A stretch of DNA of 64,000 nucleotides. It comes from Oegoconia quadripuncta (lineage: Eukaryota > Arthropoda > Insecta > Lepidoptera > Autostichidae). Each line of letters begins with the position of its first letter. Position 1 is the first letter of the stretch. The notes below the pieces were generated by a model. The model saw nothing but the letters and a program-made list of their open reading frames with translations, did not search any database and was not told where the DNA came from. The position numbers and the translations under genes are program-made. The DNA is taken from contig OX438743.1 in NCBI GenBank assembly GCA_949316235.1, positions 17,605,771-17,669,770 on the forward strand, written 5' to 3'. This document shows positions 31,500-42,189 of the stretch, piece after piece.

Positions 31500-31970
31500 G
31501 TCTTTCGTGGGGGTTAATAAGTGCCTGATATGAAATCATCATAATTTGTTTTATTTATTCACACAGAATCAACAGCTTATTAGGCTGTTTTATCTAACTT
31601 CCTTTAATCTGTGTCGTAGAGACCTTGGAAAAGGGCTGAGTTGAATAACTTTGTGGATCAGACAGTTATTAATTACCCCTACTCCAATACTGTGTGCTTG
31701 TTGATTAATATGACTAATACGAATACCTATCTGGGATAATCTAGGATTTGTGAAGCCCTTTGAAACAAAGATAGACATGTATGGTACTAATACCTAATGT
31801 TGCTTGTTCTGTATGGTGTGGGCACATAAAAAGGGTAGAACCATTGATTGGTAGAACAACTGTTGAGCTATTTCTTCTGAAACCGAAGTGTTGAATACAA
31901 ACTTTGTAGTTGAAATTTTTCCAATATAATCTAACAGCTCTCACCTTAATCATCATATAATAACAGAACA
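31500..31970. other. no recognised feature
   Basis: No match. Confidence 0.3.
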
Positions 31971-31971
31971 T

Positions 31972-32258
31972 GGCCTCATTCAGCGACTTCCTGCGCCTTC
32001 ATTAGGTCACGGTTGTCAGAGATAAGATAACCAGTTCCCCAAATATTTGGGATTCCGAGTCAGTACGCTTCCACCTTCGGCCTCATCTTCACTTAACATC
32101 AGGTGTGATTGAGGTCAAGTGCTAACCCGTTGTGCATAAGTAAAAAAAAAAGTCTCACGTCGCGCCGGTCGGTACGTGGTCTCCACTTCAGAAACTTCAT
32201 GGCCCACCGGCCATCAGATCCTCGAACTATGTGTCCTGCATACTGCCACTAGGTACTT
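31972..32258 (-). mobile_element. RTE-like LINE fragment, minus strand, split by SINE-A
   Basis: The left part CAGCGACTTCCTGCGCCTTC and right part GCGCCGGTCGGTACGTGG with TCCACTTCAGAAAC form one reversed RTE block, compare 34190-34480. SINE-A lies between them. Confidence 0.65.
32011..32151 (+). mobile_element. SINE-A 3' copy nested in RTE fragment
   Basis: GGTTGTCAGAGATAAGATAA, GAGTCAGTACGCTTCC, CATCAGGTGTGATTGAGGTC, ending GTGCATAAGTAAAAAAAAAA. TCAC flanks both sides approximately. Confidence 0.75.
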
Positions 32259-32261
32259 CAT

Positions 32262-32425
32262 CATCAGTGGGTAAACATCCCACTGCAGGGACCTTCCCTC
32301 ATATTGAAGGAGTATGGGCCATAGTCCGGAACGCTAGCTCAGTGCGGGTTGTTGACTTCACATGCCTTCGAGTTTTTTTTTTAATTTCTCAGGCATATAA
32401 GTTTCCTCACCATTCTTATCTAAGG
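32262..32425 (-). mobile_element. SINE-C 3' part
   Basis: GGGTAAACATCCCACTGCAG, GGAGTATGGGCCATAGTCCG and TTGACTTCACATGCCTTCGA, in reverse. The tRNA head is missing. Confidence 0.65.
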
Positions 32426-32429
32426 CTAT

Positions 32430-33140
32430 GTTGGTGACTTTTGTTCCTCTTTCTTCTTCCCTGATTCGATCTCGTAATGAAACGCTCTCTTTTCCTTCCC
32501 ATCAGCTAATTTTACTAAGGTAAAACGTGATATCAAGATGATTTATTGATTAACTTCTTTAGGTACACCTATAATAAAATGTTGCATCTTAGTAAGTCAA
32601 TATCAGACTATTACTTTATTGTGTTAGTTGTATTTTTCATACGTAAACGTAAACGTGTTATGTGCGTGTACATAGATGCAAATAAATGCTTATCTATCTA
32701 TGAGAAGAGTTGCAATTGCATTGCGGAAGTTTCCCGTATTAACAATGTTCAGACATCTGCCGCCAACTACCATTTAAGTGTGTAAAATGAAATAGCTCTT
32801 CCGCAGCTAGAAGCTGGTTATCGGCAAAATAAATTGCAGGACCTCCGTTATTTTATTGATCCTGCACTTCACTTAAGCGGAAATGTGTCGGAAATGCGCT
32901 CATTTCGAACGAATTAGCGACAAAACGTACGCTCTGCGAAATCAAAATGTAAAGTCGTGTTTGCCGATATAAAAGTTACCAACGAGTAAATTGTTTTTAA
33001 AAGAAAATGCTTTATACAAAATTGACAATCTGGAAGCAGCACACCAACTCATCATCTTTTATGCGTCTTCTTCACTCCGTCAGTTCTGTATATTCTTTAG
33101 GCTATATTTACCTACAGCTTCTTCAATAACGCAGCGGCTG
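32430..33140. other. mostly unmatched, LINE-like tail at 32675-32700
   Basis: AATAAATGCTTATCTATCTA near 32681 resembles the tails at 49985 and 42160. Nothing else is seen. Confidence 0.35.
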
Positions 33141-33142
33141 CT

Positions 33143-33310
33143 AAATAAATAAATAAAAAATAGTTTATTGACCAGCCAAAGAAGATTACAGCATATACCA
33201 AATACAGTTTCTGCGAGCCGCTCCAACAAACGCACCCCCAGCCGGACCCCGTGTTAGGAGTAAACCTGTGAGCACCTACAGCTGCTGACAAGTTGGCTCG
33301 GAACCGGCTT
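33143..33310 (-). mobile_element. LINE-like 3' end, minus strand
   Basis: In reverse it ends GGTCAATAAACTATTTTTTA with an (ATTT)n tail at 33143-33155. Confidence 0.45.
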
Positions 33311-33373
33311 ATCAAATAAATACTATTAAATATTAAAATCTAGTAAATAATCATTCTATGGCTAGTAACTAAG

Positions 33374-33706
33374 TTTTTTTATGCCCGACGGGTTCGTACT
33401 TGATCTCAATCACACCTGATGTTAAGTGAAGATGAGGTCGAAGGTGGAAGCGTACTGACCCGGAAACCCCAACACATTTGGGGGACTGGCTACCTTATCT
33501 CTGACAACCGGAACACAACAATGCTATTATCATTGCTGTTTGGCAACAGATTTAGATTAGAAAGTGGTAGCTAGCCAGGCGGACATTTAAAATGCCCTAC
33601 CACCAACCGAACCGCGTATTTAAAACATGTACCCCGCTGGAGATCGAACCCGCGACCTCCGAATCGTAAACCCAATGTTGTTTACATTGAGCCACGGAGG
33701 CGGTTT
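33374..33706 (-). mobile_element. SINE-A, full length
   Basis: Full head in reverse (GAGCCACGGAGGCGG to GGAGATCGAACCCGCGACC, box B) and complete body with poly(A) at 33374-33380. Best-preserved complete copy together with 19415. Confidence 0.9.
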
Positions 33707-33910
33707 AAGTAACAATGCTGGTGTTTTCTATTCTCAAACTAGTAATTTACGGTATTATTGGGAAAAGCATGATATACAATACTCCACAATTACAGATTTC
33801 TTCACCACTGGGTGACTTTTGTTTGAAATATTTCTCCGCCGTCTAAACTCTTTATAGGCGTGGATATTCAAAAAATCTTGGTGCGCCTCTAACCTGATCA
33901 ACCGTCATTA

Positions 33911-34165
33911 TGACGACCTGTTTAGTGTAGTGGTTAGACACTCTGCTGCTATACCAAAAGGTCGCGGGTTCGAATCCCGCTAGGGGCATATGTTTGTATG
34001 ATGAATACAGACATGTGTTCCCGAGTTATGGATGTTTTTCATTTATATGTGTATTTATTTACAAAAAAAAAATGTATTTGTGTAGTTTATCAACCAACTG
34101 GTATCTATAATACAAGTCTAGTTGCTTAGTGTGGAACTAGATGGCGCTGTGTGTATGTGCAAAGA
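33911..34165 (+). mobile_element. SINE-B, full length
   Basis: The head GTTTAGTGTAGTGGTTAG (box A) to GGGTTCGAATCCCGC (box B) would fold like a tRNA. The body has GATGTTTTTCATTTATATGT, ATCAACCAACTGGTATC and AACTAGATGGCGCTGTGTG. Because a SINE body follows it, I do not call it a tRNA gene. Confidence 0.9.
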
Positions 34166-34189
34166 TATTTATATTTATTTATATTTATT

Positions 34190-34480
34190 ATCAGCTACAG
34201 AATGTCCATTGCTGAATATAGGCCTCCCCATAGTTTTCCAGAGAGACCAGTTACAAGCCTGCATCCAGATTCAGATTCCCAGGGCCTTCACCAGGTCGTC
34301 GGTCCACCTTATATGGACGACCCATGGTGCCCTTGCAGTGAGTGCCCACGGTCATCAGTTCTTCAAGTTATGTGCCCCGCCCAATGCCACTTCAACTTAC
34401 GAACACGCTAAACCATGTCGGTTTTCATTCTTGTACGAAAAATACACTTGTCATATTTCATCAATACTTGTCAACGCGTT
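34190..34480 (-). mobile_element. RTE-like LINE fragment, minus strand
   Basis: ATTGCTGAATATAGGCCTCC, AGGTCGTCGGTCCACCTTAT and GCCCACGGTCATCAGTTCTT are the reverse of the RTE-like C-terminal block. Confidence 0.65.
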
Positions 34481-34484
34481 TGGG

Positions 34485-34755
34485 TTGTAAGGTAATCTCT
34501 GAGTAAGCCAGTCAATCCGAATATCCTTGCATTAATAAATTAAAGATTTTATGTACCTAGATTCTTTTCTACACAATGTTTGAATTTAGCAATGACGCCT
34601 TACGATTTTATTAACGTTATATTATAGATCTTAAAAGCTTTAACTAAACAATGGAGAGTAGAAATGTTAAACCAATTATACAGACATATTTCTATGAAAC
34701 GAACAACATACGTTATACGTTATTACGAAGTCATACGAACAAATAAATCCATAAA
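34485..34755. other. no recognised feature
   Basis: No match. Confidence 0.3.
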
Positions 34756-34756
34756 G

Positions 34757-34758
<2 letters not shown>

Positions 34759-34842
<84 letters not shown>
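34759..34842. repeat. (CA)n microsatellite, about 42 units
   Basis: Uninterrupted CA. The Cys/Val and His/Thr ORFs over it are artefacts. Confidence 0.98.
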
Positions 34843-34844
<2 letters not shown>

Positions 34845-35450
34845 AATTCTTTTACTTTCACTTTTAACACTATGCAATTTGGACTCACTAACATAACGAC
34901 TCGTATATTACTGAGGATTGTTTTATTGATATCTATACATATAATAACAATAATGTAAAGGTACCAATTTTCTTGTAATATAATTAAAACTTTACCCACT
35001 CAATTATAACGATAACCACTGTCGGTAACATAATGAGAATCACTAATTGGCATAACTTTGGTATTAGTTTACTGTAATATAATTTCTGCAATAATGCTGT
35101 TGATTCTATGTAAATAAGTAAATAAATAAATAAAATTGAAAATCTATAATTGAACACTGTATTTGTTTAAATAACTTTACTTGTCTTCTTACCAACTTTT
35201 TTTTACCAAACCAAAACAATTTTTTTACCAAACGAAATTGGTTTACCAATTTTTTTGTACATATTTTGTACAATCTGGACTGTACTATACTTGTTGAACA
35301 TCACACACAAGTGCAAGTGAACAAAAGAGCACACAATTGTGTTCACTTACAAAAATCAAAATTTTGTTCTTACCGTCGTACTAATGTACTACGCACTCTT
35401 GCCCCTATTGTTCACAGCACTAGTACTTTGTTTCTCGTCACTAGCGATAC
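34845..35450. other. no recognised feature
   Basis: TTTTTTACCAAAC-type words recur at 35193-35260. No gene is seen. Confidence 0.35.
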
Positions 35451-35457
35451 ATTATTA

Positions 35458-35722
35458 AGCCGCGTTCCCACTAAGCGACATTTATCGAGCGACATGTATC
35501 CCTGGAGACATCGGGTGCTATCGCCTCACATAGCCCGATATCTTGTCGCCGTCCACATCAGTTTAGTTGAAATTATCATATCAAGAGGTAGTGTTGTTCA
35601 GTGCAGCTTATGTTGTTATTAACAGAGTGACAAGGTACAAATTCCGCGAAGTCTGGCAACGTCGCCCCATATCTCCGGGATCACATGTCGCTCGGCAAAT
35701 ATTGCCTAGTGGGGACGCGGCT
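35458..35722. mobile_element. MITE, 265 bp, about 40-bp TIRs
   Basis: Left AGCCGCGTTCCCACTAAGCG and right (reversed) AGCCGCGTCCCCACTAGGCA. The inversion continues to GAGCGACATGT. The target duplication is unclear, so the superfamily is open (hAT or P-like possible). Confidence 0.85.
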
Positions 35723-35934
35723 CCGTCCGAGTTGTCATATACTCCATCCCGTCTCCGCCTCTACATGTACCTCAAAGAATATTACACTGCTGTAAATAGA
35801 TACCCTATATTCCGTCTCAGGGACACAATATTCAGACTTGTTGGCGACATATGCATAATATTATTAAATTTCTCGAGCAGTTGGAGTTTTATTAGTATAA
35901 ATATTATTTTTTTATGCAAAACGGATTAGAGCTG

Positions 35935-35985
35935 AACAAATAAACATCCAAACTTTCGCATTTATAATATTAGTTAGAACTTATA
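35935..35985 (-). repeat. end of common lepidopteran repeat
   Basis: ACTTTCGCATTTATAATATT is the reverse of the start at 5955. Confidence 0.45.
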
Positions 35986-36029
35986 TTAGATACAACTTCT
36001 ACGTTTGGTGATGCTGAGCAGTGTGCGAA

Positions 36030-36205
36030 GTGCGAGTTTTGTCTCGTTTTTAACTTTACCATCGCGTTCGCGTTTACGCAAAAAGTGGAACGGACTTCCT
36101 GCAGCGGTATTCCCGAACGAGTACGACATTGGAACCTTCAAGAAACGAGCCTACACCTTCCTCAAAGTATCTATGAAAAAAATGGTTTTGAAAACTATCC
36201 GCTAG
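36030..36205 (+). pseudogene. LINE ORF2 C-terminal fragment
   Basis: Encodes RKKWNGLPAAVFPNEYD then IGTFKKRAYTFLK, the segment deleted from the copy at 13015 and overlapping the start of 3642. The familiar LWN.LP signature of LINE C-termini is present as KWNGLP. After FLK it departs from the family. Confidence 0.7.
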
Positions 36206-36574
36206 AGGCGCTGCACATTGCTTCATACAAATCGTCACGTAAACGTGAACGCGGTAGTAAAGTTAAGTCGAAACAAAACTCACACTCCTCGAATTCTACT
36301 CGCTCTGGGCCAATTTATATTTTTGCTGAAATAAAATATGTTAATTCACTCTGTGGTTCTCTGTAACTGCGCGGGAGCCATTACCATAGAGAATATAATT
36401 ACTGGTCATTACATTACTGCGCTGTTTGTCGGTTGAATACGGTTGCGTAATATAATAACTTCTACTATGGACGGAACTACGAAATTGCGAAAAAAAAAAC
36501 AGCTGATTCATAAAAATAATTTACACATACCGATGAACATGAATGGAACTAACCTTTCTTGATTGTAAATGATT

Positions 36575-36722
36575 GATTGAAAAGAGACAAACCCTCTGAG
36601 TTTCTCGCTAGCTCTTCTCAGTAGTGGTCGCATTCCGAGCTAGTGGTAGTTTAAAAAACAAATGACGTCCATAAGGCATATTGTATTGCCCACATGAATA
36701 AATGATTTTCATTTCATTTCAT
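36575..36722 (+). mobile_element. LINE K-like 3' UTR
   Basis: CCCTCTGAGTTTCTCGCTAG and CACATGAATAAATGATTTTC followed by (ATTTC)n. Confidence 0.55.
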
Positions 36723-36724
36723 TA

Positions 36725-37325
36725 CTAAACATACCTACACCACTCACCAATTCCATTTAAGTCCAAAATTGACGCTTCATGCGTGGAAATTCCCACAAGA
36801 CAGTTCATAGTGACAAGGGATGTTTCAGATTTATGGGGCCCAATCCATTAGTGCGATAGTGGTTGTTGGACTTAAGCTGGCTAGATAACCGCTGTATAAA
36901 TGTGTTTCATTTATAACCTAAGTTTCGGCGAGTTATGTACGAGTTGTAGTGCTTGGGAGATAAGGGGCTTTAGCAATAACCAAGGCATTTTCTCTATCGC
37001 GGTTCGTAGGTGCTTAACAAACTGACGCTCAGGGTTCGTAGAGATACTTATTTGTGGGCTAAGTATAAAGAACGTTTGAATGTATTGTCAGAATGCGCAG
37101 AACTTACAATGAAATCAGCAATTTGTCCTAATGTTCACTTTGTCCCATTCCTCTCTGGCCACAGGAAAATTGAAACTACCTATTTGTACTTTATTATGCT
37201 AATAATATTTCAAGTGGGCGATTTTCTGATCGCTTAGTAAGGTAGTTCAAAGTGGCTCAGGGCCCTATTATTTCTTACATTTTAATTTTAATTCTACATT
37301 GTACAGAGCCAAGCATAAAAAAAAT
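36725..37325. other. no recognised feature
   Basis: No match. Confidence 0.3.
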
Positions 37326-37329
37326 TGTT

Positions 37330-37440
37330 AGCCACTGGAAAGCTGCCCATACTCTCTTTGGTGGCAGCAACTACTCTGCAGGGGGGACTGAAAATCAGCA
37401 ACACTGCTGAGTCCCTACCCATTCATCACAATACTGTGGT
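37330..37440 (+). repeat. fragment related to the LINE-like end at 1501
   Basis: GGTGGCAGCAACTACTCTGC and GGGACTGAAAATCAGCAACA have counterparts in the reverse of 1600-1690. Confidence 0.35.
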
Positions 37441-37457
37441 TCTCGATTCTATGTATG

Positions 37458-37563
37458 TTTTTTTTTTTGGTTATGCATAACGGGTTAGCACTTGACCTCA
37501 ATCACACCTGATGTTAAGTGAAGGTGAGGCCGAGGTGGAAAAGTACTGACCCGGAAACCCAAA
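37458..37563 (-). mobile_element. SINE-A 3' fragment
   Basis: Poly(A) in reverse, TGCATAACGGGTTAGCACTT, ACACCTGATGTTAAGTGAAG and TACTGACCCGGAAACCC. Confidence 0.75.
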
Positions 37564-37569
37564 TATTTC

Positions 37570-38215
37570 TATATTATATATATAATATAAATATTTATGC
37601 TTGTGTTTTCTTTTTGTGATGAATAAATACCTTTTATTATTTATTTATTATTTTAATAAACAGCCTACACTTGACATTTTTAACGATTCCATACACAAAT
37701 TCAAAGATAAAATATTTAACTCCACTTATGTTACTTGACGTATTCAGAATCCGACTAATAATTTCATTCGTAACGTGAAATAGTTCTACAAAAGTGGTTA
37801 CCTATTATAGGCGAAACAGTTATAACCGATTTCTATGGAAACCAGCTACGCTATTTAATAAATGAGTTCGGTCTGCTGCAAATTATAAGTCTATGCCATA
37901 ATCAATTTAAAAATGGGGTCAGGACTTACTAAGTTTAAACTTGGGTGCACGGAAGTCTAAGTCCACGAGATCTCAACCGCAAGGCCAGGAGAAATTTAAT
38001 GCGTACCATTAATCCCAGCGGCAAGTTTGAAAACAATATGATAGTGCGGTCGCTCATAAACACAAACTAAATTAAAACTTTTGAACAGAAGCACTTTGTG
38101 CACCACTAAATCCTTATTACGGATAACGGAAACGATTCTTGAAAACGCGCAACATGTCGCATAGATATGTGTTGTTGCTTTGCCATCTAATACTGAATAT
38201 AAAATTGATTAGGTC
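37570..38215. other. no recognised feature
   Basis: No match. Confidence 0.3.
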
Positions 38216-38220
38216 GAAGG

Positions 38221-38598
38221 TTTTTTTTTATCCACAACGGGTTAGCACTTGACCTCGATCACACCTAATGTTAAGTGAAGATGAGGCCGAAGGTGGTGAC
38301 CGAACTCGCTACCTCCGAAACGTAAACCCAATGTTGTTTACATTGAGCCACGGAGGCGGTTAGAGGAAGGTAGAAACGTACTGTCCCGGAAACCTCATCA
38401 TATTTGGGGGACTACCTATCTTACGAGTATCTTTGGCAACCGGTACACAACAATGCTATTAACATTGGTCTTAGGCAGACTTAGATAAGATGTTGTCAGG
38501 CGAACATTTAAAATGCCATACCACCGACCAAACCGAGTACTTAACATTTACCCCGCTGGGAATCGAAGCTACATCCACCGATAGGTAAACCAAGTTAT
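38221..38598 (-). mobile_element. SINE-A mosaic: tail-head-body-head
   Basis: On plus, 38221-38297 is the SINE 3' tail. It joins directly to a tRNA head at 38300-38360 (TACCTCCGAAACGTAAACCC, GAGCCACGGAGGCGG), so the body is missing. A second copy lacking the tail follows at 38361-38598 with its own head. Both lie in the same orientation. Confidence 0.8.
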
Positions 38599-38639
38599 TT
38601 AATTAATTTATAGAATTAGGTACAATAGGTACAGTATAG

Positions 38640-38765
38640 TGCACTTCAGTGCAGTGCAGTACAATACACTTAAATACAATACACTTCAACACAAACCACT
38701 TCAATGGAATGCAACCCAACCCAACGCAACACAATACAATACAAATATACTTTATTGAACGACAG
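38640..38765 (-). repeat. expanded LINE tail, (ACAAT)n-like
   Basis: AATACACTTAAATACAATAC and CAACACAATACAATAC run into ACTTTATTG, the reverse of CAATAAAGT. It seems to be a LINE tandem tail that has grown and decayed. Confidence 0.6.
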
Positions 38766-38822
38766 AATACAAAACCATATTTTCAGAAAGTTCGTACGCG
38801 AATTTTAAGTCAGTCAGTAAGA

Positions 38823-38852
38823 GGAGGATATTAGAGGCCTCTAATATCCTCC
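38823..38852. repeat. perfect 30-bp palindrome, no spacer
   Basis: GGAGGATATTAGAGG followed at once by its exact reverse complement. Confidence 0.97.
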
Positions 38853-38870
38853 ACTCACAAACAAATAATA

Positions 38871-39308
38871 TTAGGTCCTTTCCATTTTCATAGGTATGAA
38901 ATTGGCGTTTTGTGAAGAATTTCATTAAGCCTGTTTTCTCCATACAAACATTTTTGATTTTCTTTTGGGAACGGCAAATTCAAATTTAGCTAAACTTTGT
39001 GTGTATTATCGGATAACATTATGTTAAGTATAGGCAGCGTTTTTAATTTTTAAAAGTAACCGCTTTTTAAAAGTTTCAGCGAATCTAAGAAATGATTATG
39101 GGAAGCACATGAAAAGAGCGCTGTTCAAATTTTTTTTATCATGTGATTTAGCCCAGAAATTAAAAAATATTTCATGTGAAACCTTGAAATAATATTCCAG
39201 TTTCCAAATAAAAAACAAATTTGGATACCTATAGCTTTGAAAATCGCAGGAATTGGTACATATGATTAACGAAGAAAAAAAACTCCAATTTCATAGGTAA
39301 AGACCCAA
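38871..39308 (-). mobile_element. MITE M, 438 bp
   Basis: Ends are TTAGGTCCTTTCC and GGTAAAGACCCAA, flanked by TA on both sides. It matches 48606-49013 and 58499-58914 in reverse across its length. Confidence 0.92.
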
Positions 39309-39311
39309 TAT

Positions 39312-40505
39312 AATTTTGAGTCTATCACAAGGCCTCTATATGCTCCAGTCACAACTACAATAACATAATTCTTATTATAGTGTCAAACAAATTGATTTGT
39401 AGATCGAAAACGTACCTTACACGAAATAAATACTCAAATCCCCACGGGACTTAGAGCAAATTTATGGATAACGTCAATTTGAAGGATGCAAACCATCGAA
39501 CCCTTAAGGATGTGAAAATATAGCACCAATTTCACCTTTCGACCTCTGAATTCCAAGGTGACACTTGACAAACGTATGTATGGCGTTTTCTCATTCCGCT
39601 TCGACATATGAAATGGAAAAAGTAATGTTATACGTAATAAGGATCCAGGAAAATCAAAGCTGAAAACTTTAATATTTCTTTTTCAGTTTATTTATTAATA
39701 AATCATTATTTGAAAAGCTTCACTATAAGACGCCTACGAAAACCTGTAAAGGTTTGATGTGTAGTGCGTATGAGGTCACTGACGCGTCGCGTTATTAAAA
39801 ATTTAGGTAACTTAGATATCTAGGAATACATAAAAATGTGCGAAAATTTGTTGGAAAGGCACTTCCTACACAGATAAGTACTTCTTCAACAAATTTTTAC
39901 ATTGTTTTTTGTTATGTAATATATATTATTAAATTTAGGTAGCTGATATGGAAACACAACGCTATTTAATTTATATGTACTTACCTACTACTGATCCTAG
40001 TATTGTACGCTCGTATAGCTTCACCACTGCCCTTTGAAATATGGTTCGTATTGTTAGAAACAGGATTTTTCATCCTATTGTTCTTTAAAGAAATATTGTT
40101 TTTGTTATTTGGAGCCAAAAATTGGGCGTTTCATCGGGTGTTGTACCCAATTTATGTTATCACATTTTGCAAGTCCGTCCTTTTAGATCTCCTAACTACC
40201 CAGATAAACATGTACTTTTTTGTTGAATATAATTTATATTAAATAAAACACCGAAAATCGATTTTGTAAAATAGCTTCTGGACATTTTATGTATTGGGTT
40301 TCTGTCGAATAAAAATTTACTATTAATCGGTGATAATGAACATGAAAGTTTGATGAATGGATGTTAATAATTCCAGGAGTTTTTATTACATTATTACGAT
40401 TTTTTTCAACTTAGGTACACAAGTTTATAGCATGGTGAATCAAGGTCATTTAATGAATTTTAAACAACATCAATCAAGTCACTGACGCACTCATAAAAGG
40501 TCAGG
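39312..40505. other. no recognised feature
   Basis: About 1.2 kb. The ORF at 40003-40242 is hydrophobic but shows no recognisable family. Confidence 0.35.
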
Positions 40506-40507
40506 TG

Positions 40508-40650
40508 CGGTTAACCAACGCGAACGAGCGTGTGTGAAGCATTTGATGAGACTGGAAGAGCAAAAGTAGTATGTTAGGATCGTTGCAAATGGAAATCTAG
40601 TGTCTGCTTACCCCAACAGGAAACAGGCGTGAGCGTATGTATGTAAAATT
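40508..40650 (-). repeat. dispersed repeat family E, minus strand
   Basis: GTAGTATGTTAGGATCGTTG and TGGAAATCTAGTGTCTGC pair with 1893-2060. Confidence 0.55.
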
Positions 40651-40699
40651 TTGTGTCCATTTTGAGTGGAGAAATATTTCTCTTAGGATTAGGAGAGGA

Positions 40700-41240
40700 T
40701 TAGGATTAGATTAGGAGAGGCATTAAAGTTCTTGAGTGGAATGGAGACAATACACCGGCAAACGCAGCGTAGAACGTCCACTCCCAAGGTGAACGGAGGA
40801 CCTGGATGGTCGCGGGACGTCGCTGAATGCAGGCCGCTTCCCATCGATCACTCTAGAAAGCTATGAATGAGGCCAATGTTCAGCAGTGAATATCCTGTGA
40901 CTGATAATGATGATGCTTATTGATTACATTGACGCACAATATACACTATATTTTATAGATTATTAAAATATATCCATGAGCTTAACATAAGGGAGTTCAA
41001 AGCAACAAAAGATTTTCACAAGGTGGACGAAAGACCAGGAATATCGCAGGAAGTCGCTGGATGCAGGCCGTTTCCAACCGATCACTCTGGAATTCTATGG
41101 AGGATACGAAGCAACAGTGGCTGACTGAAATCATAACGATGATTACATTGACGCAATATCTACACTATATTCTATAGATTATTAAAATATATTCATAAGC
41201 TTAATAAGAGAGAATTCAATGCAATAAATTGGTGTTTTCA
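40700..41240 (+). pseudogene. RTE-like fragment with a 230-bp tandem duplication
   Basis: 40709-40918 and 41018-41150 each encode the RTE-like C-terminus (TRWTK-type block, then SLDAGRF). Each is followed by the same non-RTE stretch GATTACATTGACGCA ... TAGATTATTAAAATATAT. The repeat period is about 231 bp. Confidence 0.7.
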
Positions 41241-41244
41241 TCGA

Positions 41245-41795
41245 CTAAAAGTTACGTCATTTGTCGCGTCGTGTCATGGCTTATTATTATGTCAGTAAAT
41301 GACAATAGTGAGAGCAGCATTGAAATGACAAACATTTACGGTAGTTGGTTTTGTATCTAAAAGTTTAGAATGCATCGCTCAGTCCATGCACGCTGAAAAC
41401 TTTTAATTAATATGCACCGGAACTCGTCTGAATGCGGTGTTTGGAGTAGCCAGTAATTAATCTATTCAGCAGACAACATTAACAGATGTTAATTAGAGAC
41501 TTCCATGCTTAAACGAAAATGATTACGCAAATAAACCATGTATGCAAAACTTCAGAGACGAGTTAGTATTAAGGTATTTACTCAAAAAATTTAACAAACA
41601 AAATACATTCAGAGGTGCCCGCTTTTTTATCGCATTAACTTTTTTAAATTCACATACAACCTTAGACGAAGAAGCCGGCTTCATACGATCTTTAGTCAAA
41701 CTTCACACTTCAATCATTTATTTGCAACCGGTGAGATACATGATATAATTTGTTGAACATCAATTTAAATCTTTTGGAAAATAATTATAGGGCTT
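41245..41795. other. no recognised feature
   Basis: The ORF at 41542-41748 has no recognisable domain. Confidence 0.3.
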
Positions 41796-41797
41796 AT

Positions 41798-41990
41798 AAC
41801 TGAAAGGGGTTGTAACTGAAAACTAATGTTTCGCTCTTTGAGTGATCTGCCACACTGAGTAATGACACATTAGTGTCACTGCGGCACACATGCACTCTCT
41901 CTTTGTATTTTCTGTTTTTTTTTTTTTTTTTTTTTTTTTTGTGTATGGCTGTGAACGCAGTTATTAAGGAAAGGCAGGTCGCGGTCAAGT
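41798..41990 (+). mobile_element. retroelement 3' UTR fragment with poly(T)
   Basis: GGGGTTGTAACTGAAAACTA, TTTCGCTCTTTGAGTGATCT and GCCACACTGAGTAATGACAC match 49800-49930. T23 at 41918-41940 interrupts it. Confidence 0.6.
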
Positions 41991-42034
41991 ATATAACACT
42001 ACATTTATTAATATTTTAACCAAAAGCACAATTT

Positions 42035-42185
42035 GCACGCCCGTCAGGTCACCGTCCCGTCATCGACCGTCCTTTGTCCTGTCTTCTTCCGTCTCTGTCA
42101 TAGATTAGTCAGCCAGCATCAGCCAGGTCCAAAAAGTCCACAACAGCAGTAGTATAAATAAATGCTTTATCTGTCCATCTATCAG
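42035..42185 (+). mobile_element. retroelement-like 3' end
   Basis: Ends TATAAATAAATGCTTTATCT followed by GTCCATCTATC, similar to the tail at 49985. Confidence 0.4.
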
Positions 42186-42189
42186 TCTT

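Noticed and set aside
31343..31528. His/Thr-rich small protein
   Set aside because: It is the translation of a 17-bp minisatellite.
33911..33985. Possible tRNA gene with both boxes
   Set aside because: It is followed by the SINE-B body and recurs with it, so it is a SINE head.
34676..34999. Long ORFs across the CA microsatellite
   Set aside because: They are repeats of two residues translated from (CA)n and carry no real protein signal.
40003..40242. Hydrophobic 79-codon ORF as a membrane protein
   Set aside because: AT-rich DNA readily gives Phe/Leu/Ile-rich frames; no start context or family evidence.
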